From positions 1 through 39,139 of the forward strand of contig VFLI01000001.1 in NCBI GenBank assembly GCA_009885105.1: a stretch of 39,139 nt of DNA. Reading direction: 5' to 3'. The notes below the pieces were generated by a model. It was not told where the DNA came from and made no database searches. It saw nothing but the letters and a program-made list of their open reading frames with translations. This document shows positions 1 through 8,556 of the stretch, piece after piece (the first letter of the stretch is position 1; every line of letters begins with the position of its first letter). Source of the stretch: Spirochaetia bacterium. Lineage in GTDB: Bacteria; Spirochaetota; Leptospiria; Leptospirales; Leptonemataceae. The position numbers and the translations under genes are program-made.

Positions 1-1883
1 AAAAACGCAGAGACATACTACGCTCTGCCATGAACGGTTTCTGGATTGTGGACAGGGAAGGGCATTTCCTGGAAGTCAACGAAGCCTATTGCCGGATGAG
101 CGGTTACAGCGAGGCGGAACTGCTGACCATGAAGATTCCTGACGTCGAAGGAAAAGAATCACCCGCGGATACGAAAGATCATATTCATAGAGTAATTAAG
201 AATAGCGAAGAACACTTTGAAACCAGACATCGGCGCAAGGACGGCAGCACTTACGAGGTTGAAGTAAACGCTCAGTACCGGCCCGACGACGGTCAATTCA
301 TTGTTTTTTTACGCGACATTTCCGAACGCACGGAAGCGCAGGAGTTCATCAACAGATCCGCGGAACAATGGCGCAGCACATTCGACGCCATGGATGATAT
401 GCTTGTCATTATTTCACCTCAGTATGAAATATTGAATGTAAACAAAGAAGTCAGTCGCATTCTGGAAATGAGCAAAGAGGAGATCATCGGAAAAAAGTGT
501 TTCGAATTGTTATTTTGCAAAAACAAGCCTATTTCAGGATGTCCCTGTGCCTGCTTTTTTGCAGACAGTGCATCAGAACCGTCCATTACTGAATATGAAG
601 AAAAGGACCGAATCTATCAGCTATTCTCCTGGCCGGTGCTCGATCCTCAAGGAAATATTATTTCAATAACGCTCCGGATCCACGACGTCACCCTGCAGCG
701 CAAGCAGGAGGAAAAAATTCTTGAATCTCAGAAAATGGAGTCCATCGGGAATCTTGCCGGCGGCATCGCGCACGATTTCAACAATATGCTGGGCGGTATT
801 CTGGGTTATGCGACGCTGCTGGCGCGGATTGAAACTGACATAGAGAAGAAAGAATACATGGATATTATTGTGAGCTCCGCAGAAGTCGCAGCCGATCTCA
901 CGCGTAAACTCCTGAATTTCGGAAGAGCGGGCGATCACAGTATTCTACCGATCTTCATAAACCAGTGCATTCAGGATACGCTTTCTATTTTGCATCATAC
1001 CCTGGATAAGTCCATTGAATTGAAGCTGGAACTCCAGGCAGAACTGGATTTTATCGCTGGAGATCCTTCACAGATCACGCAGGTTCTCATGAATCTATGC
1101 ATCAACGCAGCAGAGGCTATGCCTGAGGGAGGCAGACTCACCATTCGAACTGAAAACTTCAAACCGGACAGAGAATTCAAAAGCCTGCATATTGAAGCGC
1201 AGGACGAATCATATGTGAAACTTTCCGTCACAGATACAGGTACCGGCATGGATGCCAATACGCGAAAGCGAATTTTTGAACCATTCTTTACCACAAAAAC
1301 CAGCAGCGCCGTGAAAGGCACAGGTCTGGGCCTGGCAGTCACCTATGGGATTGTAAAAAGACATCACGGCATTATTGATATCGAGTCTCAGGAAGGAGCC
1401 GGCACAACTTTCCATCTTTATTTTCCCTTCAACAAGAATGGGATTGAAAAGAAAAATACATCGGCGGGCGGTTTGAAGAGCGGAAGCGGGATTATTCTGA
1501 TTGTGGATGATGAATTGATCGTCAGGACAATGGCTGAAAACCTGCTTTCAAATCTCGGTTACGAGGTGATTTCGGCCAACAGCAGTCAGTCTGCCGTTGC
1601 GTTGTTCAGAGAAAATTATAGAATAATCAAGGCAGTGCTCCTTGATTTTAAGATGCCTGGCATCGACGGCCGACAGACGTTTATGCTCCTTAAAGAAATC
1701 GATCCAGAGGTATGTGTTATTCTTTCGAGCGGATTTTTGAAAGATGAGGAGGTCAGAATATTTGAAGAATTGGGGATTGCCGGATTTTGCGCGAAACCCT
1801 ACAGTATTGAAAAGCTGAGTGAAATTATGTCGGCTGTAATCGATTCGTCACGGGGTCCGGGTACGAATAATCGAACGGCATAA
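1..1883 (+). CDS. Hybrid sensor histidine kinase with PAS domains and receiver (5' truncated)
   Basis: The frame is open from base 3 through the first ATG at 30, and the residues before that ATG continue a normal PAS lead-in helix, so the gene begins upstream of the window. Numbering from the ATG: PAS 1 at about 1-101, PAS 2 at about 109-225, a HisKA domain with the phospho-acceptor His248 in an AHDFNNML box, a HATPase domain with DTGTGMD and GTGLGLAV motifs, and a C-terminal receiver of about 120 residues with phospho-acceptor Asp539 in LLDFKMPG. PAS 2 carries five cysteines (157, 163, 171, 173, 175). The visible part has no membrane segment. By family it autophosphorylates on His and passes phosphate to its own receiver; the stimulus and output are unknown. 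It converges on the next gene with a 30-bp gap. Confidence 0.95.
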   Translation, partial: KRRDILRSAMNGFWIVDREGHFLEVNEAYCRMSGYSEAELLTMKIPDVEGKESPADTKDHIHRVIKNSEEHFETRHRRKDGSTYEVEVNAQYRPDDGQFIVFLRDISERTEAQEFINRSAEQWRSTFDAMDDMLVIISPQYEILNVNKEVSRILEMSKEEIIGKKCFELLFCKNKPISGCPCACFFADSASEPSITEYEEKDRIYQLFSWPVLDPQGNIISITLRIHDVTLQRKQEEKILESQKMESIGNLAGGIAHDFNNMLGGILGYATLLARIETDIEKKEYMDIIVSSAEVAADLTRKLLNFGRAGDHSILPIFINQCIQDTLSILHHTLDKSIELKLELQAELDFIAGDPSQITQVLMNLCINAAEAMPEGGRLTIRTENFKPDREFKSLHIEAQDESYVKLSVTDTGTGMDANTRKRIFEPFFTTKTSSAVKGTGLGLAVTYGIVKRHHGIIDIESQEGAGTTFHLYFPFNKNGIEKKNTSAGGLKSGSGIILIVDDELIVRTMAENLLSNLGYEVISANSSQSAVALFRENYRIIKAVLLDFKMPGIDGRQTFMLLKEIDPEVCVILSSGFLKDEEVRIFEELGIAGFCAKPYSIEKLSEIMSAVIDSSRGPGTNNRTA

Positions 1884-1913
1884 CGACAGGCTTTCGTTCG
1901 ACAACAAACAATT

Positions 1914-2246
1914 TTAGATGGCTTTGTCAAGTATTTTATCAAGCATCCGTTTGTTGAATTCATCCGACTGTTCCCAGCGACTCTGCCAATTTTGAATCAG
2001 AGTCTGTGTGCTGCGGCGACTTTCTTCTATTGACCGCTCCGATTGTTCAATCATGCGCGCCAGACGCTCGTTGCCTTCTGATATCGAACGTTCCAGACGC
2101 CCGTTGCCTTCTGTTATCGATTCCTGAATTTTCATCAACAGAGCTTTTGTCTCCCTTCCGCCCCGCCACGATAAATATCCGACAAAAGCCCCAAAAGCCG
2201 TAAGCGCAAATCCTGTGGAATTCATAAACTGCCAGAACTGATCCAT
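1914..2246 (-). CDS. Small membrane-anchored coiled-coil protein
   Basis: About 110 residues. One N-terminal hydrophobic segment (STGFALTAFGAFVGYLSW) is followed by a charged, glutamate/arginine-rich helix with repeating SI(S/T)EGN-RLER units, then a short tail. The architecture is one transmembrane anchor plus a cytoplasmic or periplasmic coiled coil, as in many unnamed bacterial proteins. I chose the ATG at 2246 because a weak purine stretch precedes it; an in-frame ATG at 2282 would add 12 residues but has no ribosome site. The coiled-coil repeats are also visible in the DNA, as near-copies of roughly 30 bp. Function is unknown. Confidence 0.6.
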   Translation of the reverse strand: MDQFWQFMNSTGFALTAFGAFVGYLSWRGGRETKALLMKIQESITEGNGRLERSISEGNERLARMIEQSERSIEESRRSTQTLIQNWQSRWEQSDEFNKRMLDKILDKAI

Positions 2247-2452
2247 GATTCCATCATAAACTATGCCTGTGACAATTTCCATCTAAAATAGAAAAAAAAC
2301 GGCCGGACATTTATGGCATTTTGAGGATTGAATACCGGCCTTCTGATTTAGAACGATTCTAAAATATAGCAACATATTCGGCGGTCCTGAGCAACGTGCA
2401 GTTGGAAGTGAACATGAAAATGCGCGCGTATCCCCTCGAACCTTTCCCATCC

Positions 2453-2486
2453 CTTTTTCGTGTTCTTTTGTGAAATTTCGTGGCCA
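2453..2486. repeat. Dispersed CACGAAA-type intergenic repeat, copy 1
   Basis: The gap 2283-2543 holds no convincing gene. Within it this segment contains TTCGTGTTCTTTTGTG followed by AAATTTCGTGG. It is a near-exact reverse complement of the segment at 8224-8252 in the other large gap. Repeats built of (CACGAAA)n words occur between genes in many environmental bacteria. Confidence 0.6.
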
Positions 2487-2543
2487 AAATTCTTTTCTGT
2501 CGCCGCGCTCCAATTGCCCCCGTGGTTAAAAGATCTTCCTCAC

Positions 2544-2981
2544 TCAAAAATATCCTGTCATCCACATCAGAATCACATACCGCCCGATGCGGACAGAAAA
2601 AACGATCAGCATAAATCTGTAAAACGGATATCGAAAGAGCCCCGCTACAATCGTAAAAAAATCGCCGAGCACAGGCATCCAGCTCAAAAGCAGCGATAAA
2701 GTTTTGAATTTTATATAAATTCTGTTGACTAATTTTCCCCGCCGTGTCAGAAGAATTTTATACGTGAATCTCCCCCCGGCAAAACCCATGGCATAGTTCA
2801 CCGTGCACGCCAGGCAGTTCCCGGCGGAACTGACAATCAGAGCTGACCAGGAGTCCATGCCGGAGACCAGCGCGGCAAGAAGGGCCGCCTCGGAACTGAA
2901 AGGCAGAATCGTCGCCCCCAGAAAGGAGACTAGAAAAAGCCCGGCCGCGCCGTAATCGTTGATGAGCGAAGTGAAGTCCAT
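2544..2981 (-). CDS. VTT/DedA-like (YqaA-type) inner-membrane protein
   Basis: About 145 residues. The sequence shows an amphipathic start, a hydrophobic segment with LVSFLGATILPFSSEA, a small-residue-rich helix with AGNCLACTVNYAMGFAGG, a basic loop, and a last pair of hydrophobic stretches with PVLGDFFTIVAGLFRYP. This order matches the VTT (SNARE-associated/DedA) family, specifically short YqaA-like members. Family members are linked to lipid or undecaprenyl-phosphate translocation and membrane homeostasis; the role here is not shown. I chose the ATG at 2981 because the upstream extension would overlap the preceding gene and lacks family character. It lies 31 bp after the GHKL ATPase gene, probably in the same transcript. 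Confidence 0.75.
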   Translation of the reverse strand: MDFTSLINDYGAAGLFLVSFLGATILPFSSEAALLAALVSGMDSWSALIVSSAGNCLACTVNYAMGFAGGRFTYKILLTRRGKLVNRIYIKFKTLSLLLSWMPVLGDFFTIVAGLFRYPFYRFMLIVFSVRIGRYVILMWMTGYF

Positions 2982-3012
2982 GTGCAGAGGGCAGTTTTGC
3001 AGGGAACCTGGC

Positions 3013-3654
3013 CTACGCGGAATGTAGTTCGCGGATGGGTTTGTAATCTTTGCGAAGAGGGAATTCAAGGCGAGCCACGGTTTTTTTATCTCCGGGATAC
3101 ACGCGAAAGTAGCCGGGATCAAATCCCATGTCTTTTATGAGAAGCACAATCATCGCCAGTCCCAGGCCTTTGCCTTCCGTCTCATCGCCGTACATGACAG
3201 AAAACTCAATAATGTCCTTCGCCTCGCAGGCGGAGGCGAGTTTGGTTCGGATTCTTTTTTCTTCCTCTTCCAGGAGAATGATGTTGTTCTCAACAAATAT
3301 CAGCAGTCTGTCATTGTTAATATCCACACGTACCGTCACCTGAAAATCCAGCTCGTCCAGAGCGGCCGCGGAAATATCCGCATCGATGCGCAGATAATCC
3401 CTCTTGAAAGCCGTCAGACCGGTCTGATAGCTATCTGGATCTGTGAGACTGTAGCCGTGCTGTTTAAAATAAAATCGTTTCAGGTTGGCACGCACAGCAT
3501 TGGAAACCAGTTCCATGACAACATAAAAAAGGGTGTAACCCAGACCTTCGATTTTCAACTGTCCTTCAATCTCGTAGAATAAATTCTTTATCATATCCTT
3601 GGTCGGATCGTCGAGAAGACGCAATTTGATGGTTTTTGTGACTGGAAATTTCAT
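3013..3654 (-). CDS. GHKL-type ATP-binding protein without a histidine kinase dimerisation domain
   Basis: 213 residues. An N-box (ELVSNAVRAN, Asn52) and a G-box (EGKGLGLAM, Gly161-Gly165) mark a HATPase_c fold. VENN at about 121-124 may stand in for the usual D-x-G box. There is no His-containing dimerisation helix, no membrane segment and no receiver, so this is not an ordinary sensor kinase. Possible roles are a partner-switch or anti-sigma kinase, or a partner of a separate phosphotransfer protein. About 90 residues between the N and G boxes are longer and more acidic than in anti-sigma kinases. It precedes the VTT protein gene. Confidence 0.7.
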   Translation of the reverse strand: MKFPVTKTIKLRLLDDPTKDMIKNLFYEIEGQLKIEGLGYTLFYVVMELVSNAVRANLKRFYFKQHGYSLTDPDSYQTGLTAFKRDYLRIDADISAAALDELDFQVTVRVDINNDRLLIFVENNIILLEEEEKRIRTKLASACEAKDIIEFSVMYGDETEGKGLGLAMIVLLIKDMGFDPGYFRVYPGDKKTVARLEFPLRKDYKPIRELHSA

Positions 3655-3731
3655 GCGGACAGGATTCGAGAAATATTAAATCGTTCAAATTACCTGTCAA
3701 GCTTATAAAACGACTGTCTTTTTAGAGTCGG

Positions 3732-5120
3732 TCAGCCTGCCGTTACGCTCAAACCGTCAACCAGTATAAAGGGAGCAAGGCTTCCGCCCTGCATGATATG
3801 CTGCCTTTGCCCGCCGGCAATGATTTGATTCACAATATCGAAAAGACTGCCGGAAATCATAATTTCTTCAACCGGGTAGGCGATTTTTCCGTCTTCAATC
3901 ATGCGGGAATTCTTTGCAACGCCTGAGAAACGGCCGGAAACGGGATCGGAATTGCCGCTGAATCGTTTGAGCATCAGGCCGTTGTTGAATTTCTTCATGA
4001 GAGAGGCGTCGTCCAGGAGTTCTACGCCGGCGTCTTTTTCCAGAAGGATTCCCGTGTTCGAGAAACCTATAGCAGGATTCGATCGTGCGCCCCCCGACGC
4101 GTTGCCGGTCGGAGTCGTCCCGCCGCGTTTTGCCGTGAAGCAGTTGTGAGCCAGAAAATTCAGCCGTCCGTTCTTAATCAGTTCATGTCGGGAGGTCGGT
4201 ATTCCTTCTCTGTCAAACGGCATCCAGCCCTCCGGACGCGATGCATTCTGAGGATCTTCAAACACGGTCAGCGCGGCCGAGGCGACCTGCCGGCCAATTT
4301 TATCTTTCCAGGCGCTCACACCGTCCTGATGAAGCCTGGCGCTGCAGTTAGAAAATATCAAACCGCCAAAAAGAGAAAGAACAGCCTGCGGATGCAGCAA
4401 TACCTGTCCATGGTACGATTTCGCGGGACGCGGATCGAGCGAACCGATCACGGAATCCCGGAAGCGGGCCACCGATTCCACAATCAATTTCTCAATGTTC
4501 TGACTTTTATCCGTGCCGGCGCCGTCATAGTCAAAGCTGGTGACCTGACTGCCGGATTTTGCCATGCCCATCACAAACCAGGAGGTTGACGATTGCGCGA
4601 AAGAACGCTCAACGCCGCGGGAATTGACTATCGCATCGCAGCCCAATTGAACACTGAACTCCGCTCTGTCGATTGCAATACGATCGTCTTTTCTTGCTTC
4701 ATCAATGACTCGCTGCGTCCAGTTTACGGCGCCGGCCGGCCCCATGTTCTCAATTCCGGGATCCGACTGAATCAGAGGGGCGCTTTTGCCGCCGTCCACG
4801 GGGTCCGCAATAGCATAAAATTCTCCGGCCGGCGAAAGCCTGGCGATTTTCTGGACTTCTGCCGCCGCTTCCAGAAGAGCCTGAGGATCCGACGAGTTTG
4901 TCGTCAGAAAGCCGGGCTTTCCATCGATGATGCTTCGTATGCCGTAAAGATCTGTGGATGTTGAAGCGCTTACGGAAAAATCTTTATTTTCATAAACTAT
5001 TTTAATTTCCGATCGGTGGGAGGCGTAGACTTCGCTCTCTGAATTTTTAGTATGCGACATCTCATCCAGAATTATCCGGCTCTGCCGGATCAGATCCAGG
5101 CATTTCTCGCGCGGATTCAA
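3732..5120 (-). CDS. pmbA: Metalloprotease-related subunit TldE/PmbA
   Basis: About 462 residues. It is a member of the TldD/PmbA (U62) family: the N-terminal EVYAS and YGIRSI strands, the central SFAQSSTSWFVMG region and the C-terminal ARSNPAIGFSN, SGRFSGVAKNSRMIEDG and PVEEIMISG segments match TldE. The HExxxH motif of the TldD partner is absent, as expected. TldD/TldE together form a protease that unfolds and cleaves small peptides, for example microcin B17 precursor and CcdA in E. coli. No ATG fits the family N-terminus; I propose the TTG at 5120, whose TG is shared with the TGA stop of tldD, implying coupling. An ATG at 5060 is the alternative and would remove the first family helix. Confidence 0.88.
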   Translation of the reverse strand: MNPREKCLDLIRQSRIILDEMSHTKNSESEVYASHRSEIKIVYENKDFSVSASTSTDLYGIRSIIDGKPGFLTTNSSDPQALLEAAAEVQKIARLSPAGEFYAIADPVDGGKSAPLIQSDPGIENMGPAGAVNWTQRVIDEARKDDRIAIDRAEFSVQLGCDAIVNSRGVERSFAQSSTSWFVMGMAKSGSQVTSFDYDGAGTDKSQNIEKLIVESVARFRDSVIGSLDPRPAKSYHGQVLLHPQAVLSLFGGLIFSNCSARLHQDGVSAWKDKIGRQVASAALTVFEDPQNASRPEGWMPFDREGIPTSRHELIKNGRLNFLAHNCFTAKRGGTTPTGNASGGARSNPAIGFSNTGILLEKDAGVELLDDASLMKKFNNGLMLKRFSGNSDPVSGRFSGVAKNSRMIEDGKIAYPVEEIMISGSLFDIVNQIIAGGQRQHIMQGGSLAPFILVDGLSVTAG

Positions 5121-6517
5121 TTCTGCGATCCGCCGACCAGAAGTTCGCACCGAATGAAGGGTCCGCCCGCGTCCACCTTGGCCGGTTGTCCCTTGCCGCA
5201 ATATCCAGCGCCGAGATCCCATTTGAAATCCTTTGAAACGGCGTCCACGGATTTCAGAACGTCGAAGGCATTGCCGGACACGGTCACTTTCTGCACGAAA
5301 TCGCCCAGTTTGCCTTTTGTAATTCTTCGGACTCGCGCGGCGCCGAACATAAATTCGCCGGTTGCGTCCGCCTGTCCGCCTTCCGGGCCGTCGATAAAAA
5401 AACCGTCATCGATCCCCCGTATCATATCGTCCAGATTGTCCTGACCTGGCTCGATGCAGGTGTTTCGCATGCGTATCAGAGGCTCGTCGCTGAATTCCCA
5501 GGCCCGTGCGTTTCCGGTGGGTTCCACGCCGTATTGAAGCGCGCTCTCGCGATTGTGCAGATATGAGACGAGTTTTCCATTTTCGATAACTGTTGTTTTT
5601 TCAGTGAGAATGCCTTCGTCGTCGACGGGAAGCTCTCCGCCCGCGCCGGAGACGTGCTCGCTTTTTCCGCTGTCGCAGAGAGTCACCAGAGGCGATGCGA
5701 CCATTGTTCCGATCTTCCCCTGAGCGACGGAGCCGGAATTCACAAAATCCGCCTCCACTGTATGCCCGATCGCTTCATGACTGAGCAGACCCACCATGGC
5801 CGGGGAAAGAACTGCCTTTTTTCTGCCGCCCTCCGGCATGCCGGCCGTGAGCAGATTCACAGCGCTGCCGGATGCAATATCTATGATTTCTTCAAACTGG
5901 CGGTTCTGAAACAGGCACTCCCAGCCGCCCGTTCCTCCGACCGAGTCGGAACCTCGAGTCCGTTTGGAACCGTCCGCCGCAAATGCGGAGAAACGCAGCT
6001 CTGGACGCGCCAGCTGAATCAGACAGTCCGCTCCATCGGTTGTGATGATGATTTTATCCTCATAGATTTCTGTATAGGAACACTGCGCCGATTCGATGCT
6101 TTTCGAGCTGTCGCGCAGTTTTTGCTCTCCATCTCGCACCATCTGCAATTTCTGCTCTGCCGGCATTGCTTCAAGCTCTCGGTAACCGGGCAGAATGAAT
6201 TCGCCTTTTGCCAGGCGTGAACTTGCGGCAATGTCCGTTTTTTCTTTTTTTCTGCCGGCCAGCACTGCGGCCATTTCCAGTGCAGTTTTTAATGTTTTCT
6301 CCAGGCCGGCCTCGCTGAGATCCGATGTGGACGCGAATCCCCAGATTCCATTCTGTAAAATCCGGATACCCACTCCTTCATACCTGCGAAAACTCATTTC
6401 ATTGAGTTCTCCTTTTATAACGGCGATGGATCTTGCGCGTCGGCTGTGGTAGCGGATCTCGGTGAAGATTCCAGACAATCCGCAGATGCGCCGGAGTTTA
6501 TCGTGCAGTTCAAGCAT
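5117..6517 (-). CDS. tldD: Metalloprotease TldD
   Basis: 466 residues, the normal family length. The zinc site HEAIGH spans residues 247-252 and is preceded by LLSHE; the conserved C-terminal cysteine is Cys440 in the GAGYCGKGQP segment, within DLGAGYCG...AGGPF. Together with TldE, encoded immediately downstream with overlapping stop/start, it forms the TldD/E peptidase that threads unfolded peptides into its cavity. No precursor peptide or RiPP gene is next to the pair, so a housekeeping role or a substrate elsewhere is more likely. The ATG at 6517 fits the family N-terminus. Confidence 0.95.
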   Translation of the reverse strand: MLELHDKLRRICGLSGIFTEIRYHSRRARSIAVIKGELNEMSFRRYEGVGIRILQNGIWGFASTSDLSEAGLEKTLKTALEMAAVLAGRKKEKTDIAASSRLAKGEFILPGYRELEAMPAEQKLQMVRDGEQKLRDSSKSIESAQCSYTEIYEDKIIITTDGADCLIQLARPELRFSAFAADGSKRTRGSDSVGGTGGWECLFQNRQFEEIIDIASGSAVNLLTAGMPEGGRKKAVLSPAMVGLLSHEAIGHTVEADFVNSGSVAQGKIGTMVASPLVTLCDSGKSEHVSGAGGELPVDDEGILTEKTTVIENGKLVSYLHNRESALQYGVEPTGNARAWEFSDEPLIRMRNTCIEPGQDNLDDMIRGIDDGFFIDGPEGGQADATGEFMFGAARVRRITKGKLGDFVQKVTVSGNAFDVLKSVDAVSKDFKWDLGAGYCGKGQPAKVDAGGPFIRCELLVGGSQN

Positions 6518-6582
6518 ACCGATCCAATAAAAAGAGCCCCGGCGCGGACGGCATCCTTTTTATTGCGCTGAGGGCGCCCCGA

Positions 6583-7131
6583 TCAGCTGAAAACCTGCGT
6601 CCAGTCGAATTCAAAACCTGGCAGTATTTTTGATTGGATTTTTCCTTCTCTGGAGACTTCCCGAATGAGCTGGAATTTACCGGCAATGTTTTCAAATGTT
6701 TCAAAAGTCTTTTCATCCGGATCGACGATCCAGTATTCTCGCACACCGGATGATTCGTAGATTCTCTTTTTGTGTTTCAGGTCGTAGTATGCTGTTGACG
6801 GCGAGAGAATTTCCACAACGACATCCGGGGCCCCTTCGATCTTTTTTTCGCCGATTATGTGTCTGCGCTCTTTTGAAATATAAATAATATCAGGCTGGTA
6901 TGTTTCATTTTCTCCAAAATATACATCGATCGGAGCATCGAATATCTGTCCCAGATCCTTCTTCGTAAGGAAGGTTGCCAGGGCAATTTTTATGTTCAGT
7001 CCAATTCTCTGGTGTTCCGGTACAGGGGCTGGCGTCAAAATCAATTCTCCATCAATCAGCTGATACGGCGACCCTTCCGGAAGCGCCGAGTAGTCTGAGT
7101 ATGTGTGCTTTTTATGCTCTGCAGCGTGCAT
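6583..7131 (-). CDS. Uma2-family (DUF820) PD-(D/E)XK nuclease-fold protein
   Basis: 182 residues. Typical Uma2 landmarks are present in order: a YQLIDGELILTPAP strand near 22-35, NxxIALATFL, APIDVYF with YQPDIIYIS, a VVVEILSPST motif, KRIYESSGVREYWIVDP, and a terminal LPGFEFDW. The family has a restriction-endonuclease-like fold with Asp and Glu-x-(S/K) catalytic positions, is very common in cyanobacteria and spirochaetes, and has no agreed physiological role. It lies 65 bp upstream of tldD on the same strand and may share a transcript, though no functional link is evident. No clear ribosome site precedes the ATG. Confidence 0.88.
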   Translation of the reverse strand: MHAAEHKKHTYSDYSALPEGSPYQLIDGELILTPAPVPEHQRIGLNIKIALATFLTKKDLGQIFDAPIDVYFGENETYQPDIIYISKERRHIIGEKKIEGAPDVVVEILSPSTAYYDLKHKKRIYESSGVREYWIVDPDEKTFETFENIAGKFQLIREVSREGKIQSKILPGFEFDWTQVFS

Positions 7132-7304
7132 GTAGAACAGCAGGCATCCGGCATATTTTATGTCAAGTCAATATAGCGGCAGCCGGATTTTGCTAAAACC
7201 AGGATAGAGTTGGCAGCCCGTTCTTCTGCATTCTCCGATCGTTTGCCGGAAAAAGACTTTCCAGTGTAAATTCAAGCTTTTTTATTTGAGGCATTCTTTC
7301 AACA

Positions 7305-7332
7305 TTGACCGTGGTTCTGTAAAATATATTCA
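7305..7332 (+). promoter_or_regulatory. Candidate sigma70-type promoter before the dehydrogenase gene
   Basis: TTGACC at 7305-7310 and TATTCA at 7327-7332 are separated by 16 bp. The predicted start would leave a leader of only about 9 nt before the ATG at 7348, and no Shine-Dalgarno sequence is seen there. Inference from pattern only. Confidence 0.3.
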
Positions 7333-7347
7333 AAAACAATAATATAT

Positions 7348-8163
7348 ATGAAAAATACTGAAAATATTGACAATAAAGTCGTAGTAATTACTGGCGGCGC
7401 CGGGGGGTTCGGCCGGGCTCTGGCAAAAGAGTTCGCCGCGCTGGATGCAAAGCTTGCCGTAGTCGATTTTGATACAGCGGCCCTGAAAGAATTTCAGAAT
7501 GAGCCCCTTTTTCGCAATCGCGACGATCTTTTTCTGCAGTGCGACGTGAGCAGTGAAAAGCAGTGTGCAAGAACGATTGCAGCCGTGACAAAAAAATTCG
7601 GACATATCGACGTTCTGATCAACAATGCAGGCCTGAGCATGCGCGGCGCATTTTCCGGAACCAGCCTTGAAGCGATGCATCGGATCATGGATGTGAATTT
7701 CTGGGGATCGGTCCACATGACCCGGCATGCTCTGCCGCATATCAAATCGGCGCGCGGCTCGATCATCGTCCTATCCAGCGTGGCCGGCTTTGCGCCTCTC
7801 ATCGCCCGGACCATGTACAGCGCCAGCAAGCATGCGCTGCACGGATTTTTTGAAAGCCTCAGAACGGAACTCTATGAAGACAATGTTCACGTAATGATGG
7901 TCTGTCCTTCATTTGCAAGCACGGGGATCGGGAAAAATGCCATTGACGGGTCCGGAGTGAAAATGAAAAAAGAAAAAGTGGAAATCGGCAGAGCGCTTTC
8001 GCCGGACATTGTTGCCGGCGCAGTTCTAAAAGGATTGATAAATAAAAAAGATATTATATATGTAGGATCTCTGGCGAAACGCGCCGCTCTGGTTTACAAA
8101 TTTTTTCCAGGACTTTATTCAAGGATCATGGCGAAAAGACTGAAAACGGAGATGGAAAGCTGA
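7348..8163 (+). CDS. Short-chain dehydrogenase/reductase
   Basis: 271 residues. Classical SDR motifs are complete: TGGAGGFG cofactor loop at about 15-22, a CDV motif, NNAG at about 92-95, LSS with the catalytic Ser near 144, and the YSASK Tyr/Lys pair. An Asp following the second strand (VVDFD) favours NAD(H) over NADP(H). The C-terminal YVGSLAKRAALVYKFFPGLYSRIM helix is basic and hydrophobic and may bind the membrane, as in lipid-acting SDRs. The substrate cannot be read from the sequence. It starts 216 bp after the divergent Uma2 gene. Confidence 0.9.
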   Translation: MKNTENIDNKVVVITGGAGGFGRALAKEFAALDAKLAVVDFDTAALKEFQNEPLFRNRDDLFLQCDVSSEKQCARTIAAVTKKFGHIDVLINNAGLSMRGAFSGTSLEAMHRIMDVNFWGSVHMTRHALPHIKSARGSIIVLSSVAGFAPLIARTMYSASKHALHGFFESLRTELYEDNVHVMMVCPSFASTGIGKNAIDGSGVKMKKEKVEIGRALSPDIVAGAVLKGLINKKDIIYVGSLAKRAALVYKFFPGLYSRIMAKRLKTEMES

Positions 8164-8223
8164 AGGCTGAGATTTCCGCCTTATAAAATAAATCTGATGC
8201 TTAATACTACTACCATATGTTAG

Positions 8224-8520
8224 CCACGAAATTTCACGAAAGGACACGAAAATGAAAGGAAGGCCCAAAACGCTAAAACATATCGTGTTTTTCGTGCCTT
8301 TTTCGTCGAAAATGCAGCCCAGGAAGAAGAGTAAAATAACAGGATGAGCAGGAAATACAGGATGAGTGGAGATAAAGACCAGGCTGATCCTGCAATCCTG
8401 TCTGACGGCCAGGATGGCCGGAATGCCGCGAAGGACAGGAAGTCCGAGAGCGGCCTTCCGGTAAAACCTATTTTCATAAATTGTGGGCGGCGGGGCGGCC
8501 ATGAAACTTCGTGGCGAATT
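8224..8520. repeat. Intergenic repeat cluster bounded by CCACGAA / TTCGTGG words
   Basis: The gap 8164-8556 has no convincing gene. It holds CCACGAAATTTCACG followed by AAAGGACACGAAAA (8224-8252), a roughly inverted partner with TCGTGTTTTTCGTG and CCTTTTTCGTCG (8283-8308), and TGAAACTTCGTGG near its far end (8502-8514). The first word matches the segment at 2453-2486 in reverse. The outer words face each other, giving the 8224-8514 block the look of a small palindromic element. I see no transposase and no clear target-site duplication. Confidence 0.55.
8338..8420. repeat. ACAGGAT-type direct and inverted repeat words
   Basis: AACAGGAT (8338-8345) and ACAGGAT (8357-8363) are direct copies. 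ATCCTGCAATCCTGT (within 8384-8403) is the inverted form, and CAGGAT recurs at about 8410. The same words appear as AACAGGATTTACAGGAT at 15208-15224. Such words are familiar as dispersed intergenic repeats in environmental genomes. Confidence 0.5.
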
Positions 8521-8556
8521 CTGAACTACGGTTGTCGTATTAAAGGAAAAACTAAA

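Noticed and set aside
8344..8556. Longer start for the methyltransferase
   Set aside because: It would translate ACAGGAT repeat DNA, and the ATG at 8557 has a ribosome site and starts the hydrophobic segment.
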